A stretch of 64,000 bases of DNA from Flavihumibacter fluminis (GCF_021491375.1 NZ_JAKEVY010000003.1:372001-436000), one strand, 5' to 3'. Shown: positions 32,728 through 42,130, counted from the first letter of the stretch. The notes: generated by a model from the sequence alone, not told the origin. Translations and numbers: made by a program.

Positions 32728-34725
32728 ATGCAATTTGATCGAAAGGGTTTGTCCGATGAGGACCTTTTAAGATTTTACCTGGCAATCTTAAAGCCACGCA
32801 TGATCGAAGAGAAGATGCTGGTACTGTTGCGGCAGGGCAGGATCAGCAAATGGTTCAGTGGAATTGGTCAGGAAGCCATTTCTGTTGGAGCAGCACTGGC
32901 ATTACAGCCCGATGAATGGGTTATGCCCCTGCATCGTAACCTGGGTATATTTACCACACGTGGCATGCCGCTCCATAAATTATTCCAGCAATGGCAGGGA
33001 CAAAAAGAAGGATATAGCAAGGGACGCGAAAGGAGTTTTCATTTTGGATCAGGAGAACATCATATCTGTGGCATGATCTCGCATCTGGGACCCCAATTGA
33101 GTATCGCCGATGGAGTTGCATTGGCGCATAAACTTCGCCGTGAGGATAAAGTAAGTCTCAGTTTTACAGGTGATGGTGGCACAAGTGAAGGTGATTTCCA
33201 TGAGGCGCTGAATGTTTCTGCAGTATGGGATCTGCCTGTGATTTTCATCATTGAAAACAATGGATATGGACTCAGTACACCGGTATCTGAACAATATAGA
33301 TGCGAGAGTCTGGTACAAAGGGCTAAGGGTTATGGCATGGAAGGAGTATGTATTGATGGGAATAATCTCCTGACGGTGTATGATACTATTAAAGGGGTAC
33401 GTGAATATTGTATCCGGGAGCAGAAACCTTACCTGATTGAATGTATGACCTTCCGGATGCGGGGACATGAGGAAGCCAGCGGTACCAAATATGTGCCACC
33501 CGAATTATTTGTGCAATGGGCGGAGAAAGATCCGGTGAAAAAATTTGAGGAATGGCTCTTACTGGAAGGTGTATTAACCTACTCCCATATGGAGCAGGTT
33601 AAGGCTTCCATGAAAGCGGAAATAGAATCTGAATTAGTAAGGGCTGAACTGGGCGGACCAATTGTTCCGGTAACAACCGAAGAGCTGGAAGATGTGTATG
33701 CACCAGTTCCTGAAGTTGGAACTGATAAAGATATTGAAACAGTACGCCAGTTTTCAACTTCCCGACCGATACGCTTTATTGATGCCATTAAAGAAGGATT
33801 GAAATCCGGCATGGAAGAGCATTCCAACCTGGTGCTGATGGGCCAGGATATCGCTGATTACGGTGGGGCCTTCAAGATTACAGAAGGATTTGTGGAGCTT
33901 TTCGGTAAGGAACGTGTTCGAAATACACCCTTATGTGAAAGTGCCATTCTGGGCGCTGCACTTGGGCTTTCGCTGGAAGGATTCAAGTCGATGGTTGAAA
34001 TGCAGTTTGCTGATTTTGTGAGTGTGGGATTAAACCAGATCGTCAATAACCTGGCTAAAATTCACTACCGCTGGGGGCAGCATGCCGATGTGGTGGTAAG
34101 GCTTCCTACAGGTGCCGGTGTGGGTGCGGGTCCCTTTCATAGCCAAAGTAATGAGGCCTGGTTTGTGCATACACCCGGATTAAAGATTGTATATCCTTCC
34201 ACGCCGGAAGATGCGAAGGGGTTGTTGTTAGCTTCCCTTGCGGATCCGAATCCTGTTTTGTTTTTTGAACACAAGGCGTTGTATAGAAGCATAAGTGGAG
34301 AAGTTCCTGAAGCTTATTACACCATTCCAATTGGTAAAGCCAGGATCGTGCAGGAGGGAAGCGATCTCAGTATCATCACCTATGGAGCAGCAGTGCACTG
34401 GGCAAAAGAATATGCAGATCAGCATCCGGAATTAAGTATAGATATAGTAGACCTGAGAAGTTTGTTACCGCTTGATTATGATGCCATTAGGGCTTCGGTT
34501 ACACGTACCGGTAAAGTGATTGTGCTGCATGAAGATACGCTGACCGGTGGCATTGGAGGAGAGATCAGTGCCTGGATCGGGGAACATTGTTTTGAACTGC
34601 TGGACGCACCTGTATTGCGTTGTGCATCTCTTGATACTCCGGTTCCTTTTAATCTCGAGCTGGAGAAAAATTTCCTGGCGAAATCAAGACTGGCTACAAC
34701 AGTGGATCGTCTGTTGCGGTATTGA
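32728..34725 (+). CDS. 2-oxoacid dehydrogenase E1, fused alpha and beta subunits
   Basis: 665 residues. The alpha part (about 1-320) has the thiamine-diphosphate motif GDGGTSEGDFHEALNVSAVWDLPVIFIIENN (described in two pieces: GDGGTSEGDF, then ENNGYGLST). The beta part (about 345-665) has RFIDAIKEGLKSGME, LMGQDIADYGGAFK, and GLSLEGFKSMVEMQFADF. This is the decarboxylating E1 of the branched-chain 2-oxoacid or pyruvate dehydrogenase type, and sequence alone does not decide between them. E2 and E3 genes are not adjacent. Alpha-beta fusions are frequent in Bacteroidota. Its 3' end overlaps the convergent ABC exporter gene by 32 bases. Confidence 0.9.
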   Translation: MQFDRKGLSDEDLLRFYLAILKPRMIEEKMLVLLRQGRISKWFSGIGQEAISVGAALALQPDEWVMPLHRNLGIFTTRGMPLHKLFQQWQGQKEGYSKGRERSFHFGSGEHHICGMISHLGPQLSIADGVALAHKLRREDKVSLSFTGDGGTSEGDFHEALNVSAVWDLPVIFIIENNGYGLSTPVSEQYRCESLVQRAKGYGMEGVCIDGNNLLTVYDTIKGVREYCIREQKPYLIECMTFRMRGHEEASGTKYVPPELFVQWAEKDPVKKFEEWLLLEGVLTYSHMEQVKASMKAEIESELVRAELGGPIVPVTTEELEDVYAPVPEVGTDKDIETVRQFSTSRPIRFIDAIKEGLKSGMEEHSNLVLMGQDIADYGGAFKITEGFVELFGKERVRNTPLCESAILGAALGLSLEGFKSMVEMQFADFVSVGLNQIVNNLAKIHYRWGQHADVVVRLPTGAGVGAGPFHSQSNEAWFVHTPGLKIVYPSTPEDAKGLLLASLADPNPVLFFEHKALYRSISGEVPEAYYTIPIGKARIVQEGSDLSIITYGAAVHWAKEYADQHPELSIDIVDLRSLLPLDYDAIRASVTRTGKVIVLHEDTLTGGIGGEISAWIGEHCFELLDAPVLRCASLDTPVPFNLELEKNFLAKSRLATTVDRLLRY

Positions 34726-36517
34726 TAACATCTTCATCGGGCTGTTCCGGGGCAAGCTCCATAACGGGAACAATTGGATCGCGTTCACCGATCTGCTGTC
34801 TCCACATGGCGTAATAAAGTCCTTTTTGTTCCAGTAATTCCTGGTGTTTGCCTTTTTCGGTAATCTTTCCTTTTTCCAGCACGAAGATGGTATCGGCATG
34901 CATAATCGTAGAAAGCCGGTGAGCAATCAGGATGGTCATCTGTTTATTGGTGGCAGAAATCTCCCGGATGGTGTCTGTTATTTCTTCTTCGGTGATGGAG
35001 TCAAGGGCTGAAGTAGCTTCATCAAAGATCAGTAATCGTGGTTCACGTAATAGTGCCCTGGCGATGGCAAGTCTTTGTTTTTCTCCCCCTGAAACGCGTT
35101 TGCCACCTTCCCCGAGGACAGTATCAAGACCTTTGGGCGAATTGGTAACCAGGTTGAGGCAGGATGCTTTTTCCATCGCGTCAAAGATCTGTTCATCTGT
35201 AGCGTCCGGTTTAACAAAGAGCATATTGTCGCGAATGGTGCCAGAAAACATTTGCGTCTCCTGTGTCACAAAGCCAAGTTGCCGCCGAACCCGGTTATAA
35301 CGGAGTTGCCTGACCGAAATTCCATCAATCCGGATATCTCCTTCAACTGGTGAGTAGAGTCCGACCAACAGTTTTACCAGTGTGGATTTACCGGAACCCG
35401 ATGGTCCTACAAATGCAATGGTTTGTCCAAGGCCAACGCGGAAACTGATATCATCCACTGCCTTTTGTGTTGCATTCCGGTGACGGAAGCTGACGCGGTC
35501 AAATTCCAGTTCTTCAATAGCCTGTATATCGATCGGTTCTTCGGGGCGGTATTCAGGCTCTTTCATCATGAGTTGGTTGAATACCTGCAGAGAGGCTTCC
35601 GCTTCCCGGTATTGAAGGATAATATTGCCCAGGTCCTGCAAAGGTCCGATGATGGCGGTGGAAATAAACTGCATCGAAATCAGTTCCCCGGTAGTTAATA
35701 CATTCCGGAAGATGAGCCAGAGCAGGATAAACAGAATGGATTGTTTAAGCAGGTTCAGTGTGGTTCCCTGGAAAAAGGAGAGGGTACGCACTTTCCTGTT
35801 TTTCATCATTTCGAGGTCAAAGATCTGCTGCGTTTTATCTCGCAGGCGCCTGATCTCCGAGTAGGTTAGCCCAAGACTTTTAACCAGTTCAATGTTTCTG
35901 ATGGATTCGGTAATACTGCCACTCATGATATTGGTCTGGCGAACAACCTGGCGCTGGATCATTTTTATTTTTCGGCTAAGCAGAGAGGTGAGTCCGCCCA
36001 GCAATAACACCCCGATTAGGAATACCGGTATCAGTGCCCAGTGTTTGGTGATGGCATACCAGATAAGAAATCCCATTCCAACAAGGGTTGAAAACAGGAT
36101 ATTGATAAAGGAGTTGATAAAACGTTCTGTGTCAGTGCGCACTTTCTGCAGCTTGGAAAGAGTTTCACCGCTGCTTTGGTCTTCAAATCCGTCATAAGGA
36201 AGGCGAAGGGTTTGGCGAAGGCCATCATTGAAGATTTGCATGCCGAATTTCTGCACTACCAGGCGCACCACAAAGTCTTTAAAGGTTGAGGAAATACGGG
36301 CTAGCAGGGCAACGCCGATGGCAAGCAGGAGCAGCCAGATAACACCATTGGTCCTTTCCTTTTCAGAGAGATTCTCCGGGTTAAGCGCATAGGTGTCTAT
36401 GACTTTTCCGAAGATAACCGGATCGTAGAGGGCGAGCACCTGTGCCAGTGCTGCCAGCCCGAGTGCTAAAAAGACCCAACCCCGGTAGGGCTGGAGATAC
36501 TTCCATAAAATTCTCAT
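34694..36517 (-). CDS. ABC exporter, fused permease and ATPase
   Basis: 607 residues. An exporter-type membrane domain with six helices (about 15-310) is joined to an ATPase domain: Walker A GPSGSGKST, Q-loop FVTQETQMFSGTIRDN, signature VSGGEKQRLAIARAL, Walker B LLIFDEATSALD, and H-loop IAHRLST. It resembles MsbA/LmrA-like half transporters that act as homodimers exporting lipids, drugs or peptides. A C-terminal tail of about 35 residues is acidic and unconserved. It converges on the E1 gene (32-base overlap) and lies one base downstream of the dipeptidase gene. Substrate is unknown. Confidence 0.92.
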   Translation of the reverse strand: MRILWKYLQPYRGWVFLALGLAALAQVLALYDPVIFGKVIDTYALNPENLSEKERTNGVIWLLLLAIGVALLARISSTFKDFVVRLVVQKFGMQIFNDGLRQTLRLPYDGFEDQSSGETLSKLQKVRTDTERFINSFINILFSTLVGMGFLIWYAITKHWALIPVFLIGVLLLGGLTSLLSRKIKMIQRQVVRQTNIMSGSITESIRNIELVKSLGLTYSEIRRLRDKTQQIFDLEMMKNRKVRTLSFFQGTTLNLLKQSILFILLWLIFRNVLTTGELISMQFISTAIIGPLQDLGNIILQYREAEASLQVFNQLMMKEPEYRPEEPIDIQAIEELEFDRVSFRHRNATQKAVDDISFRVGLGQTIAFVGPSGSGKSTLVKLLVGLYSPVEGDIRIDGISVRQLRYNRVRRQLGFVTQETQMFSGTIRDNMLFVKPDATDEQIFDAMEKASCLNLVTNSPKGLDTVLGEGGKRVSGGEKQRLAIARALLREPRLLIFDEATSALDSITEEEITDTIREISATNKQMTILIAHRLSTIMHADTIFVLEKGKITEKGKHQELLEQKGLYYAMWRQQIGERDPIVPVMELAPEQPDEDVINTATDDPLL

Positions 36518-36518
36518 G

Positions 36519-37727
36519 TCATTTACTTACGGCTTTGAAGACACGTATAAAATTGCCGCCCAGTATCTTTTTGATATCCTGCCTGCTGTAACCACGCACC
36601 AGCAATGCAGAGGTGATATTCGGCATATCTTCCACACCATCCAGATCCTGGGGAGCCAGTTCTATGCCATCAAAATCAGAGCCAAGTCCGACATGGTCCA
36701 CACCAATCATTCGAACTATATAATCCAGGTGATCGAGTAAAATATTCATAGAAGGCCGGAGCGCTTCTGCTTCTTCGGGAAACCGGTTACTAAGGTAACC
36801 GTCAATTTCGTAGTCTGGCATTTTTTGTTGAAGCAGAGAATCGACCACCGGTTTGTGTTTGCTGATAAAAGCAGCTTTATTGCGGTTATAGGTGCTATCC
36901 AGGAAACCCGCATAAAAATTCAGGAAGATGACACCGCCATTTTTTCCAATAGCGCGAATTTGTTCATCTTTCAGGTTCCGGGGTACAGGGCAAAGCGCAT
37001 ACACACAACTGTGAGATACAATTACCGGTTTGGTAGAAACGGCGATTGCATCATTGAAGGTTTGTTCACCAACATGGCTCAGGTCAATCATCATGCCCAG
37101 TTCATTCATTCTTCGTACGACCTGTTTACCAAAATCATTGAGCCCCTTTTTTTCGATGGGTGTTGGTTGCTGCCGGTCGTAATAGGTTTCATCCCAGGCT
37201 GAACTCGCCCAGGAAGTAGAGTTATTCCAGGTAAGTGTCAGGTACCTTGCTCCCCGATTATAGAGGCTATCAAGGTATTCCATTTTGTCTTCTATCATAT
37301 GACCGCCTTCCACGCCTTTCATGGCGCCCAGTTTTTTCTTTCTGACTGCCATTCGGAGGTCTGCCGGAGAGTTTACCAGCATCATTTTACGCGGATTTCG
37401 GGCTACAATCGCATCCAGCGAATCAATTTCCCGCAGGGCGTGTGCAAAGGCAGTGCCTTTACCAAATCGTTCGTCGCAGAAAATGGAAAAGATCTGAATA
37501 TCAATTCCGCCTCTTCGAAAACGCTCCAGGTCGCTATGCGTTTTTCCGCTCAGGTCTTCTTCAATATTCAATCCTTTCAGGGTTGCACTGGAAAGCACAT
37601 CATTATGAGTGTCTACTACTATACTTTTCTCATGCAGGTTTTTTTGCGCAGGAAGCGTAAGTGACCAGGCTAGCAAAACCATGGTGGTAAACAACAAACG
37701 GAAGAACGGGATGGAAGAAAGCTGCAT
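36519..37727 (-). CDS. Membrane dipeptidase (M19, renal type)
   Basis: 402 residues from the ATG at 37727, which gives a clean signal peptide (SIPFFRLLFTTMVLLAWSLT); longer in-frame starts would spoil it. M19 zinc-site motifs are present: VVDTHNDVLS (His-x-Asp), the bridging Glu in GAMKGVEGGHMIE, DLSHVGEQTF, VSHSCVYAL and GVDHVGLGSDFDG. The enzyme hydrolyses dipeptides, often with D-residues, in the periplasm. Its stop lies a single base before the ABC exporter start, so the two genes are probably co-transcribed; a peptide-related substrate for the exporter is possible but unproven. Confidence 0.93.
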   Translation of the reverse strand: MQLSSIPFFRLLFTTMVLLAWSLTLPAQKNLHEKSIVVDTHNDVLSSATLKGLNIEEDLSGKTHSDLERFRRGGIDIQIFSIFCDERFGKGTAFAHALREIDSLDAIVARNPRKMMLVNSPADLRMAVRKKKLGAMKGVEGGHMIEDKMEYLDSLYNRGARYLTLTWNNSTSWASSAWDETYYDRQQPTPIEKKGLNDFGKQVVRRMNELGMMIDLSHVGEQTFNDAIAVSTKPVIVSHSCVYALCPVPRNLKDEQIRAIGKNGGVIFLNFYAGFLDSTYNRNKAAFISKHKPVVDSLLQQKMPDYEIDGYLSNRFPEEAEALRPSMNILLDHLDYIVRMIGVDHVGLGSDFDGIELAPQDLDGVEDMPNITSALLVRGYSRQDIKKILGGNFIRVFKAVSK

Positions 37728-37865
37728 ATGGCGAATTATGCCTTTAATATACCAAATCCGTGGCATGCTTAGGTTGGGGGAGTGGATAAAACTCACTAGC
37801 CGACCTGATCTGCATCAGTAAACCGGAGCAGATTTCAGTTTATTTTCACTGTTCAAACATAGTAT

Positions 37866-38075
37866 ATGAAAAAGAACATGGGTGGTACAGACCGTCTAAT
37901 CCGCGTACTGGTAGCAGTTGTATTGGGATATCTCTATTTTTCCGGCACTGTAACCGGCACATTGGGATTGATCCTGGCAATTGTAGGAGGTGTTTTTATC
38001 CTGACCAGCCTGGTAGGATTTTGCCCCCTTTATACCCTGCTTGGATTAAATACCTGTCCCACTAAGAAGGCCTGA
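37866..38075 (+). CDS. DUF2892 (YgaP-type) two-helix membrane protein
   Basis: 69 residues. The pattern MKKNMGGTDRLIRVLVAVVLG, then a short loop, then LGLILAIVGGVFILTSLVGFCPLYTLLGLNTC is the DUF2892 signature, with two helices and the conserved GFCPLYTLLG turn. The same module is fused to rhodanese in YgaP. The conserved Cys may serve sulfur transfer or sensing, but the free-standing form has no defined function. The gene stands alone: it is divergent from the dipeptidase gene upstream, and the next gene downstream is convergent. Confidence 0.9.
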   Translation: MKKNMGGTDRLIRVLVAVVLGYLYFSGTVTGTLGLILAIVGGVFILTSLVGFCPLYTLLGLNTCPTKKA

Positions 38076-38078
38076 TGT

Positions 38079-38618
38079 TTAATCGGAGCTTTTGTCGCCA
38101 ACGAACCAGTCTTCTTTGTTTCTGAATAGTACATTGAAAGTGGTCAGGGTGCCATAGATCCGGGTGACATATTGCTGCAGGTTGATCTTCTCTTCGTCGG
38201 TCAGCACTTTATGTGCGTTGATCTGTTGCTCCATTACTCGTAAGCGATCGCGCAACATCACGATTTTGTGGAAGAACACCTCAATGGGAACTTCCTTGGC
38301 CTTGAGGGAATTGTCTCCCGGCTGGAGGATCATCGTACCATTTTTCCAGCGATCTCCCAGAGGAACAACCTCACTAACGCCGTTCCATAAGCGAAGAATC
38401 TTAAGCAGAGATTTTTCAATTTCGGAATGCGTTTCTATTTCTTCGGATACATTTTCCGGAATGATTTCTTCCAGCTGGTCATCGGTTTTATCAATTTCTT
38501 TTATTCCATGGTGGATAAAGGAGATCAGGTAGGTTGCATACCGGAGCCCTACTATAACTCCGGGTCCGAATTGTGTGTGTTGAAGTCGGGTTCCAATGCC
38601 CAGTACAAGTTGTTCCAT
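38079..38618 (-). CDS. Conserved hypothetical with N-terminal Tudor-like fold
   Basis: 179 residues. The first 50 residues (IGTRLQHTQFGPGVIVGLRYATYLISFIHHGIKEI) have the compact beta pattern and the HxxFGxGxV motif of the Tudor-like domain at the C-terminus of UvrD/PcrA helicases. The rest is helical with an acidic middle and a C-terminal DEEKINLQQYVTRIYGTLTTFN helix pair. I know similar Bacteroidota proteins only as hypotheticals. In helicases this domain contacts RNA polymerase, so a link to transcription is possible, but nothing else supports it. It lies six bases after the serine hydrolase gene on the same strand. Confidence 0.7.
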   Translation of the reverse strand: MEQLVLGIGTRLQHTQFGPGVIVGLRYATYLISFIHHGIKEIDKTDDQLEEIIPENVSEEIETHSEIEKSLLKILRLWNGVSEVVPLGDRWKNGTMILQPGDNSLKAKEVPIEVFFHKIVMLRDRLRVMEQQINAHKVLTDEEKINLQQYVTRIYGTLTTFNVLFRNKEDWFVGDKSSD

Positions 38619-38624
38619 ATTCGT

Positions 38625-40154
38625 CTATTGTTTGTAGAATTCGTAAGAAGTAAATTCAATAAAATCAGAAACGGTGACGGTAACTGATTTTACTTTACCA
38701 TCACTGATGCTAAAAGGCCATACTTTGTTGCCGAAGAGGGGATCATTGAAGCTGGCAAAAAAACGATTACCGCCCAAGGAGCCGAGTGTTGCAAAACGAC
38801 CCGGGTGATGTTCAAAGCGGGCAACCAGCTGACCCTTTTCGGGTTGAAGGGTCATTTTTCCATAAACCTCATGCTGATAGGTTCCGGCAAATGCGGAAAG
38901 TGGAAGCTGTGGCGTAAGCTTTAATGCGATAGAATCTCTTTTTTCCTTGAGCGTAGCGCTTGCTCTTTTTTCGTGTTGCTCCTGTTGTTGCAGCGCCATT
39001 GCATTATAATCGCGGAAAGGGAGTCCGAGGCAGGCATCCACCAATTCCCATTTCATTGCTTCAAAAAATCCATTCGCATCGGTATTGGTTAGTACAACGA
39101 TCCCGATATTTTCTTCCGGAATCAAGGTAAAGCTGGTAACAAAACCATTTACGCCGCCGGTATGTTCCACCAGTTTTCTGCCTTCATAAGATTGTAAGAG
39201 CCAACCCAGCCCGTACAAATAAAAATGTGCCCGGTTAAAGGGATGCCCGCCACTACCCAGGATGGAATGAGGTTCCATCGGTGTCTGTACCGCGGATGCA
39301 GAAAGAATTCGTTTGCCGTTGAGTTCACCCTTGTTTAGTAATGTTTGTGCCCAGAGCCCCATATCGTAGGCACTTGAAGCAATGGCACCTGCAGGCGCCA
39401 TATTATCCAGGTTGCCATAGGCAACTTTTTTTAGTACTCCTTCCGTAACAGTATGGGCAGCTGCAATATTTGGCGCTTTCGCATATTGGTTGGAGTTAGC
39501 AATGGAATTTTTCATCCCGATGGGTTGAAAAAGCTGAGTGGCGATAAACTCTCCGAATGACTGGCCACTTGCTTTCTGAATAATTTCCCCCGCGATGGCA
39601 AACCCTGCATTGGTATAACCCCAGCGGGAGCGAAAACCGTACATAGGTTTAACCAGGCCGAATTTTTCTTTGACCTCCTGGTAGCTCAGATCGGAATCAA
39701 AATACATGAAATCACCCTGAAAGGTTTCATAACCCATACGGTGACTGACCAGATCACGTATGGTGAGTTCTTTGGTAACCCAGGTATCATAAACCTGGAA
39801 ATCGGGAATCCATTTTTTTACTTTATCGTCGAGTGAAAGTTTGCCCTGTGATTCCAGCATCGCGAGGGCAGTGCCGGTAAATGCCTTTGTATTACTGCCG
39901 ATTCCAAAAAGCGTGTGTTCATCAACGGTAGCATTGCTTCCTGTAACTTTAACCCCATATCCTTTTGCTACCAGCCATTCCCCGTTTTTCACAACTGCAA
40001 TGGAAACACCGGGTATCTTCCAGGCCTGCATGGCTTTCTGAACATAGGAATCCAGACTGTCTTTCAGAAAATTGCGGGAAGATGAATGTTGTGCGGAAGC
40101 CGGGTTGGCTATCAGCAGGCAGGATGCAAGAACCGCAAAAAATAATCGGCGCAT
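38625..40154 (-). CDS. Serine hydrolase, beta-lactamase class C superfamily
   Basis: 509 residues. A signal peptide (1-21) is followed by a class C-like domain (about 35-385) with the nucleophile motif SNTK (GIGSNTKAFTGTAL), the YxN motif in WGYTNAGFAI, and HTGGVNGF in place of the KTG box. A C-terminal beta domain of DUF3471 type (about 400-505) contains the QHEVYGKMTL strand. Such enzymes are usually D-aminopeptidases or esterases rather than true beta-lactamases. It should work in the periplasm. The next gene downstream, 38079-38618, is six bases away. Confidence 0.9.
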   Translation of the reverse strand: MRRLFFAVLASCLLIANPASAQHSSSRNFLKDSLDSYVQKAMQAWKIPGVSIAVVKNGEWLVAKGYGVKVTGSNATVDEHTLFGIGSNTKAFTGTALAMLESQGKLSLDDKVKKWIPDFQVYDTWVTKELTIRDLVSHRMGYETFQGDFMYFDSDLSYQEVKEKFGLVKPMYGFRSRWGYTNAGFAIAGEIIQKASGQSFGEFIATQLFQPIGMKNSIANSNQYAKAPNIAAAHTVTEGVLKKVAYGNLDNMAPAGAIASSAYDMGLWAQTLLNKGELNGKRILSASAVQTPMEPHSILGSGGHPFNRAHFYLYGLGWLLQSYEGRKLVEHTGGVNGFVTSFTLIPEENIGIVVLTNTDANGFFEAMKWELVDACLGLPFRDYNAMALQQQEQHEKRASATLKEKRDSIALKLTPQLPLSAFAGTYQHEVYGKMTLQPEKGQLVARFEHHPGRFATLGSLGGNRFFASFNDPLFGNKVWPFSISDGKVKSVTVTVSDFIEFTSYEFYKQ

Positions 40155-40186
40155 GGGAGTTTATTTACAACCTAAAAATAGCCGTA

Positions 40187-40960
40187 TTATTCCCACCAGT
40201 TGTCTTCTTTTCTGCCTGAAATTTTTCCACCCATGGCACGAATCCGTTTGTATTGTTCCCCGGCTTTTTTCATGTACTCGAGTAATTCATACTCAGAGGC
40301 GGCCACCACTGCTTCATAAGGGGGAGCATAGTAGCGGTAGAAGGTATCCAGGTCGGGGCCTGTTATGCCGGTTATCTTGATAATTTTAGCGCGGGAGAAA
40401 CGATAGGCGACATATTTATCCTGCTCTTCTTCAAGGAGGCGATCCTGGAAGGCAGCCATGCTCCTGTTTCGCCGGAAGCGGAACATGTTGATCAGTTCAT
40501 TGATATCAAGTCCAACGCCAAAGTTGCCGGAAGCAGGGTTGGCGGAAGAAAGGGCAAGTCCTGGTTTTTTGTAGTCGAACACTTTTGCGTAATCCTGGCG
40601 ATTCTGCATACTATCGATGCGGTAGTCTTTAGGCATCACCCTGATTTCGCGAAGGGTAGTGACATTAACGTGAAGAGATATATCGAATTGGGAGAGTGAC
40701 TGAATGTTGCTGACAGCATATTTGGGTGTGGCTTTTCCCAGGTAGGAGAAATAAATGGAATCTTTTTCGTTGACAACGATACTGTAGCGCCCGGAGGAAT
40801 CTGTAACGGTTCCTTTCCCACTACTGGTCAGTACACTAACAGAACCCATCGGAAAGAGCTTGTTCATTTCATATACGGTGCCGCTTACCCGCACCTGGCC
40901 TTGCAGGAGATTTGCCAGGAGGAGGCAAAGCAATACTAATATGGAACCGAACCAATTCAT
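40187..40960 (-). CDS. Carboxypeptidase-like regulatory domain envelope protein
   Basis: 257 residues. A signal peptide (1-22, ending LLQGQ) is followed by a CarboxypepD_reg-like domain (about 23-110: RVSGTVYEMNKLFPMGSVSVLTSSG, then TVTDSSGRYSIVV). The C-terminal half is helical and charged, with FRFRRNRSMAAFQDRLLEEEQDKYVAYRF; it resembles the regulatory-domain proteins found alone next to TonB genes in Bacteroidota. No enzyme motif is seen. It is 32 bases from the serine hydrolase gene on the same strand. A structural or sensory envelope role is all I would infer. Confidence 0.75.
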   Translation of the reverse strand: MNWFGSILVLLCLLLANLLQGQVRVSGTVYEMNKLFPMGSVSVLTSSGKGTVTDSSGRYSIVVNEKDSIYFSYLGKATPKYAVSNIQSLSQFDISLHVNVTTLREIRVMPKDYRIDSMQNRQDYAKVFDYKKPGLALSSANPASGNFGVGLDINELINMFRFRRNRSMAAFQDRLLEEEQDKYVAYRFSRAKIIKITGITGPDLDTFYRYYAPPYEAVVAASEYELLEYMKKAGEQYKRIRAMGGKISGRKEDNWWE

Positions 40961-40999
40961 CCAGGGTTACAAGGGTACAACCAAAACCTGAAAATTATA

Positions 41000-41929
41000 T
41001 CAGGACGGTTGATTTTTAACGAGTTTGCTAAGAATTACAGATTCAATAACAGCAGGGAAGTGCTGATGTTCGAGGGCATGAATCCGGTTGGCCAGGGTTT
41101 CCGGGGTATCTTCCGGAAATACAGGGCAGGTTGCCTGGAATATGGTTCCACCGTGATCGTATTGTTCGTCCACATAGTGGATGGTTATTCCTGATTCTTT
41201 TTCTCCTGCGGCGATGACGGCTTCATGAACAAAATTACCATACATGCCTTTGCCGCCATATTTGGGCAGCAGGGCAGGATGGATATTTATCATCCGGGAG
41301 GGATAGGCCTGGATCAGGGAAGGTGGCACTTTCCAGAGGAATCCGGCCAGTACGATGAAGTCGATTCCATGGGTGGTCAGTTCTGGTACAAAGCCATCAC
41401 CCCGGAAAAAGCGTTCTTTTTCAATGAGCAGGGTAGGTATACCGGCTGCTACAGCTTTGTCCAGTACACCAGCTGTTGCCTTATTACTTACAACCAGGGC
41501 TACCCGGATGGAGGGATGGTTGTGGAAATGTTCAATGATTTTCTGGGCGTTGGACCCGGTGCCGGAGGCGAAGATGGCAATTGAAAATGGAGACGAAGGA
41601 GACAAGGGAGACGAAGGAGACGGGGGAATGGAGGAGGGAGGAATGGAGGAGGGGGTGTTTGTCATCTTTTGGAAGATTCGGAATAAGTAATTTTTGAAAA
41701 AGGGATATTGGCCGAAGGGAATGCTGACCAGTACTACCATCAGGGGCCAGATCAGTGTCATGGTAATAATATAGAGTATGGTCCAGCCCACAGGGTGCAC
41801 TTCCGGAAGCTGTTGCAGGATTTTGCGGCCGACAATACCGGTCAGGCTACCTCCAATGGCAAAGGTGCACAGGATGGCGAGCAATTGCCATCCATTGACC
41901 TTCCACTTCTTCTGAAGTTTTTCAAACAT
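41000..41929 (-). CDS. purN: Small membrane domain joined in frame to phosphoribosylglycinamide formyltransferase
   Basis: 309 residues from the ATG at 41929. Residues 1-88 are a Bacteroidota membrane domain (MFEKLQKKWKVNGWQLLAIL, later YPFFKNYLFRIFQKM), which I believe is the family catalogued as DUF6787, with two helices. Residues about 90-114 are a Pro/Ser linker translated from the dispersed repeat. Residues from about 115 are a complete PurN: IAIFASGTGSNAQKIIEHF, the catalytic Asn/His in MINIHPALLPKYGG, and Asp in HYVDEQYDHGG. PurN formylates GAR in purine synthesis and is normally soluble. There is no stop between the parts. An internal ATG at 41665, at the linker start, could make free PurN. 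Either it is a real fusion or the frame is accidental with internal initiation. Confidence 0.85.
   Translation of the reverse strand: MFEKLQKKWKVNGWQLLAILCTFAIGGSLTGIVGRKILQQLPEVHPVGWTILYIITMTLIWPLMVVLVSIPFGQYPFFKNYLFRIFQKMTNTPSSIPPSSIPPSPSSPLSPSSPFSIAIFASGTGSNAQKIIEHFHNHPSIRVALVVSNKATAGVLDKAVAAGIPTLLIEKERFFRGDGFVPELTTHGIDFIVLAGFLWKVPPSLIQAYPSRMINIHPALLPKYGGKGMYGNFVHEAVIAAGEKESGITIHYVDEQYDHGGTIFQATCPVFPEDTPETLANRIHALEHQHFPAVIESVILSKLVKNQPS
41583..41660. repeat. Dispersed repeat, locus 6, inside the purN reading frame
   Basis: Plus strand: GGAGACGAA-GGAGACAAG-GGAGACGAA-GGAGACGGG, then GGAATGGAGGAGG twice. The period here is nine, a multiple of three, so on the minus strand it encodes a repetitive Pro/Ser-rich linker. 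The same units occur in non-coding loci 1, 3 and 10. Confidence 0.9.
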
Positions 41930-42051
41930 GCTGCAAAGAAACTGGAATAACTTGAACAAAAGCGTTTACGAATGGCAAGTAATTACCATTTGAAAAATTG
42001 CACAATTCGTTGAAAAGCAAGCCCCGCGCGGCTAAAAAAAAATGAGAGATG

Positions 42052-42084
42052 TTGATAGATTGTCAATAACGTGTCATATTTTTG
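42052..42084 (+). promoter_or_regulatory. Candidate promoter of the ACIII-cox operon
   Basis: TTG at 42052-42054, 22 bases, then TATTTTTG at 42077-42084 (fits TAnnTTTG), 47 bases before actA. The spacer is at the long end of the accepted range. Confidence 0.5.
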
Positions 42085-42130
42085 CCCCCGAATTGAGGCA
42101 TTTTAACATTACCAACGATATTTCCAGCTT

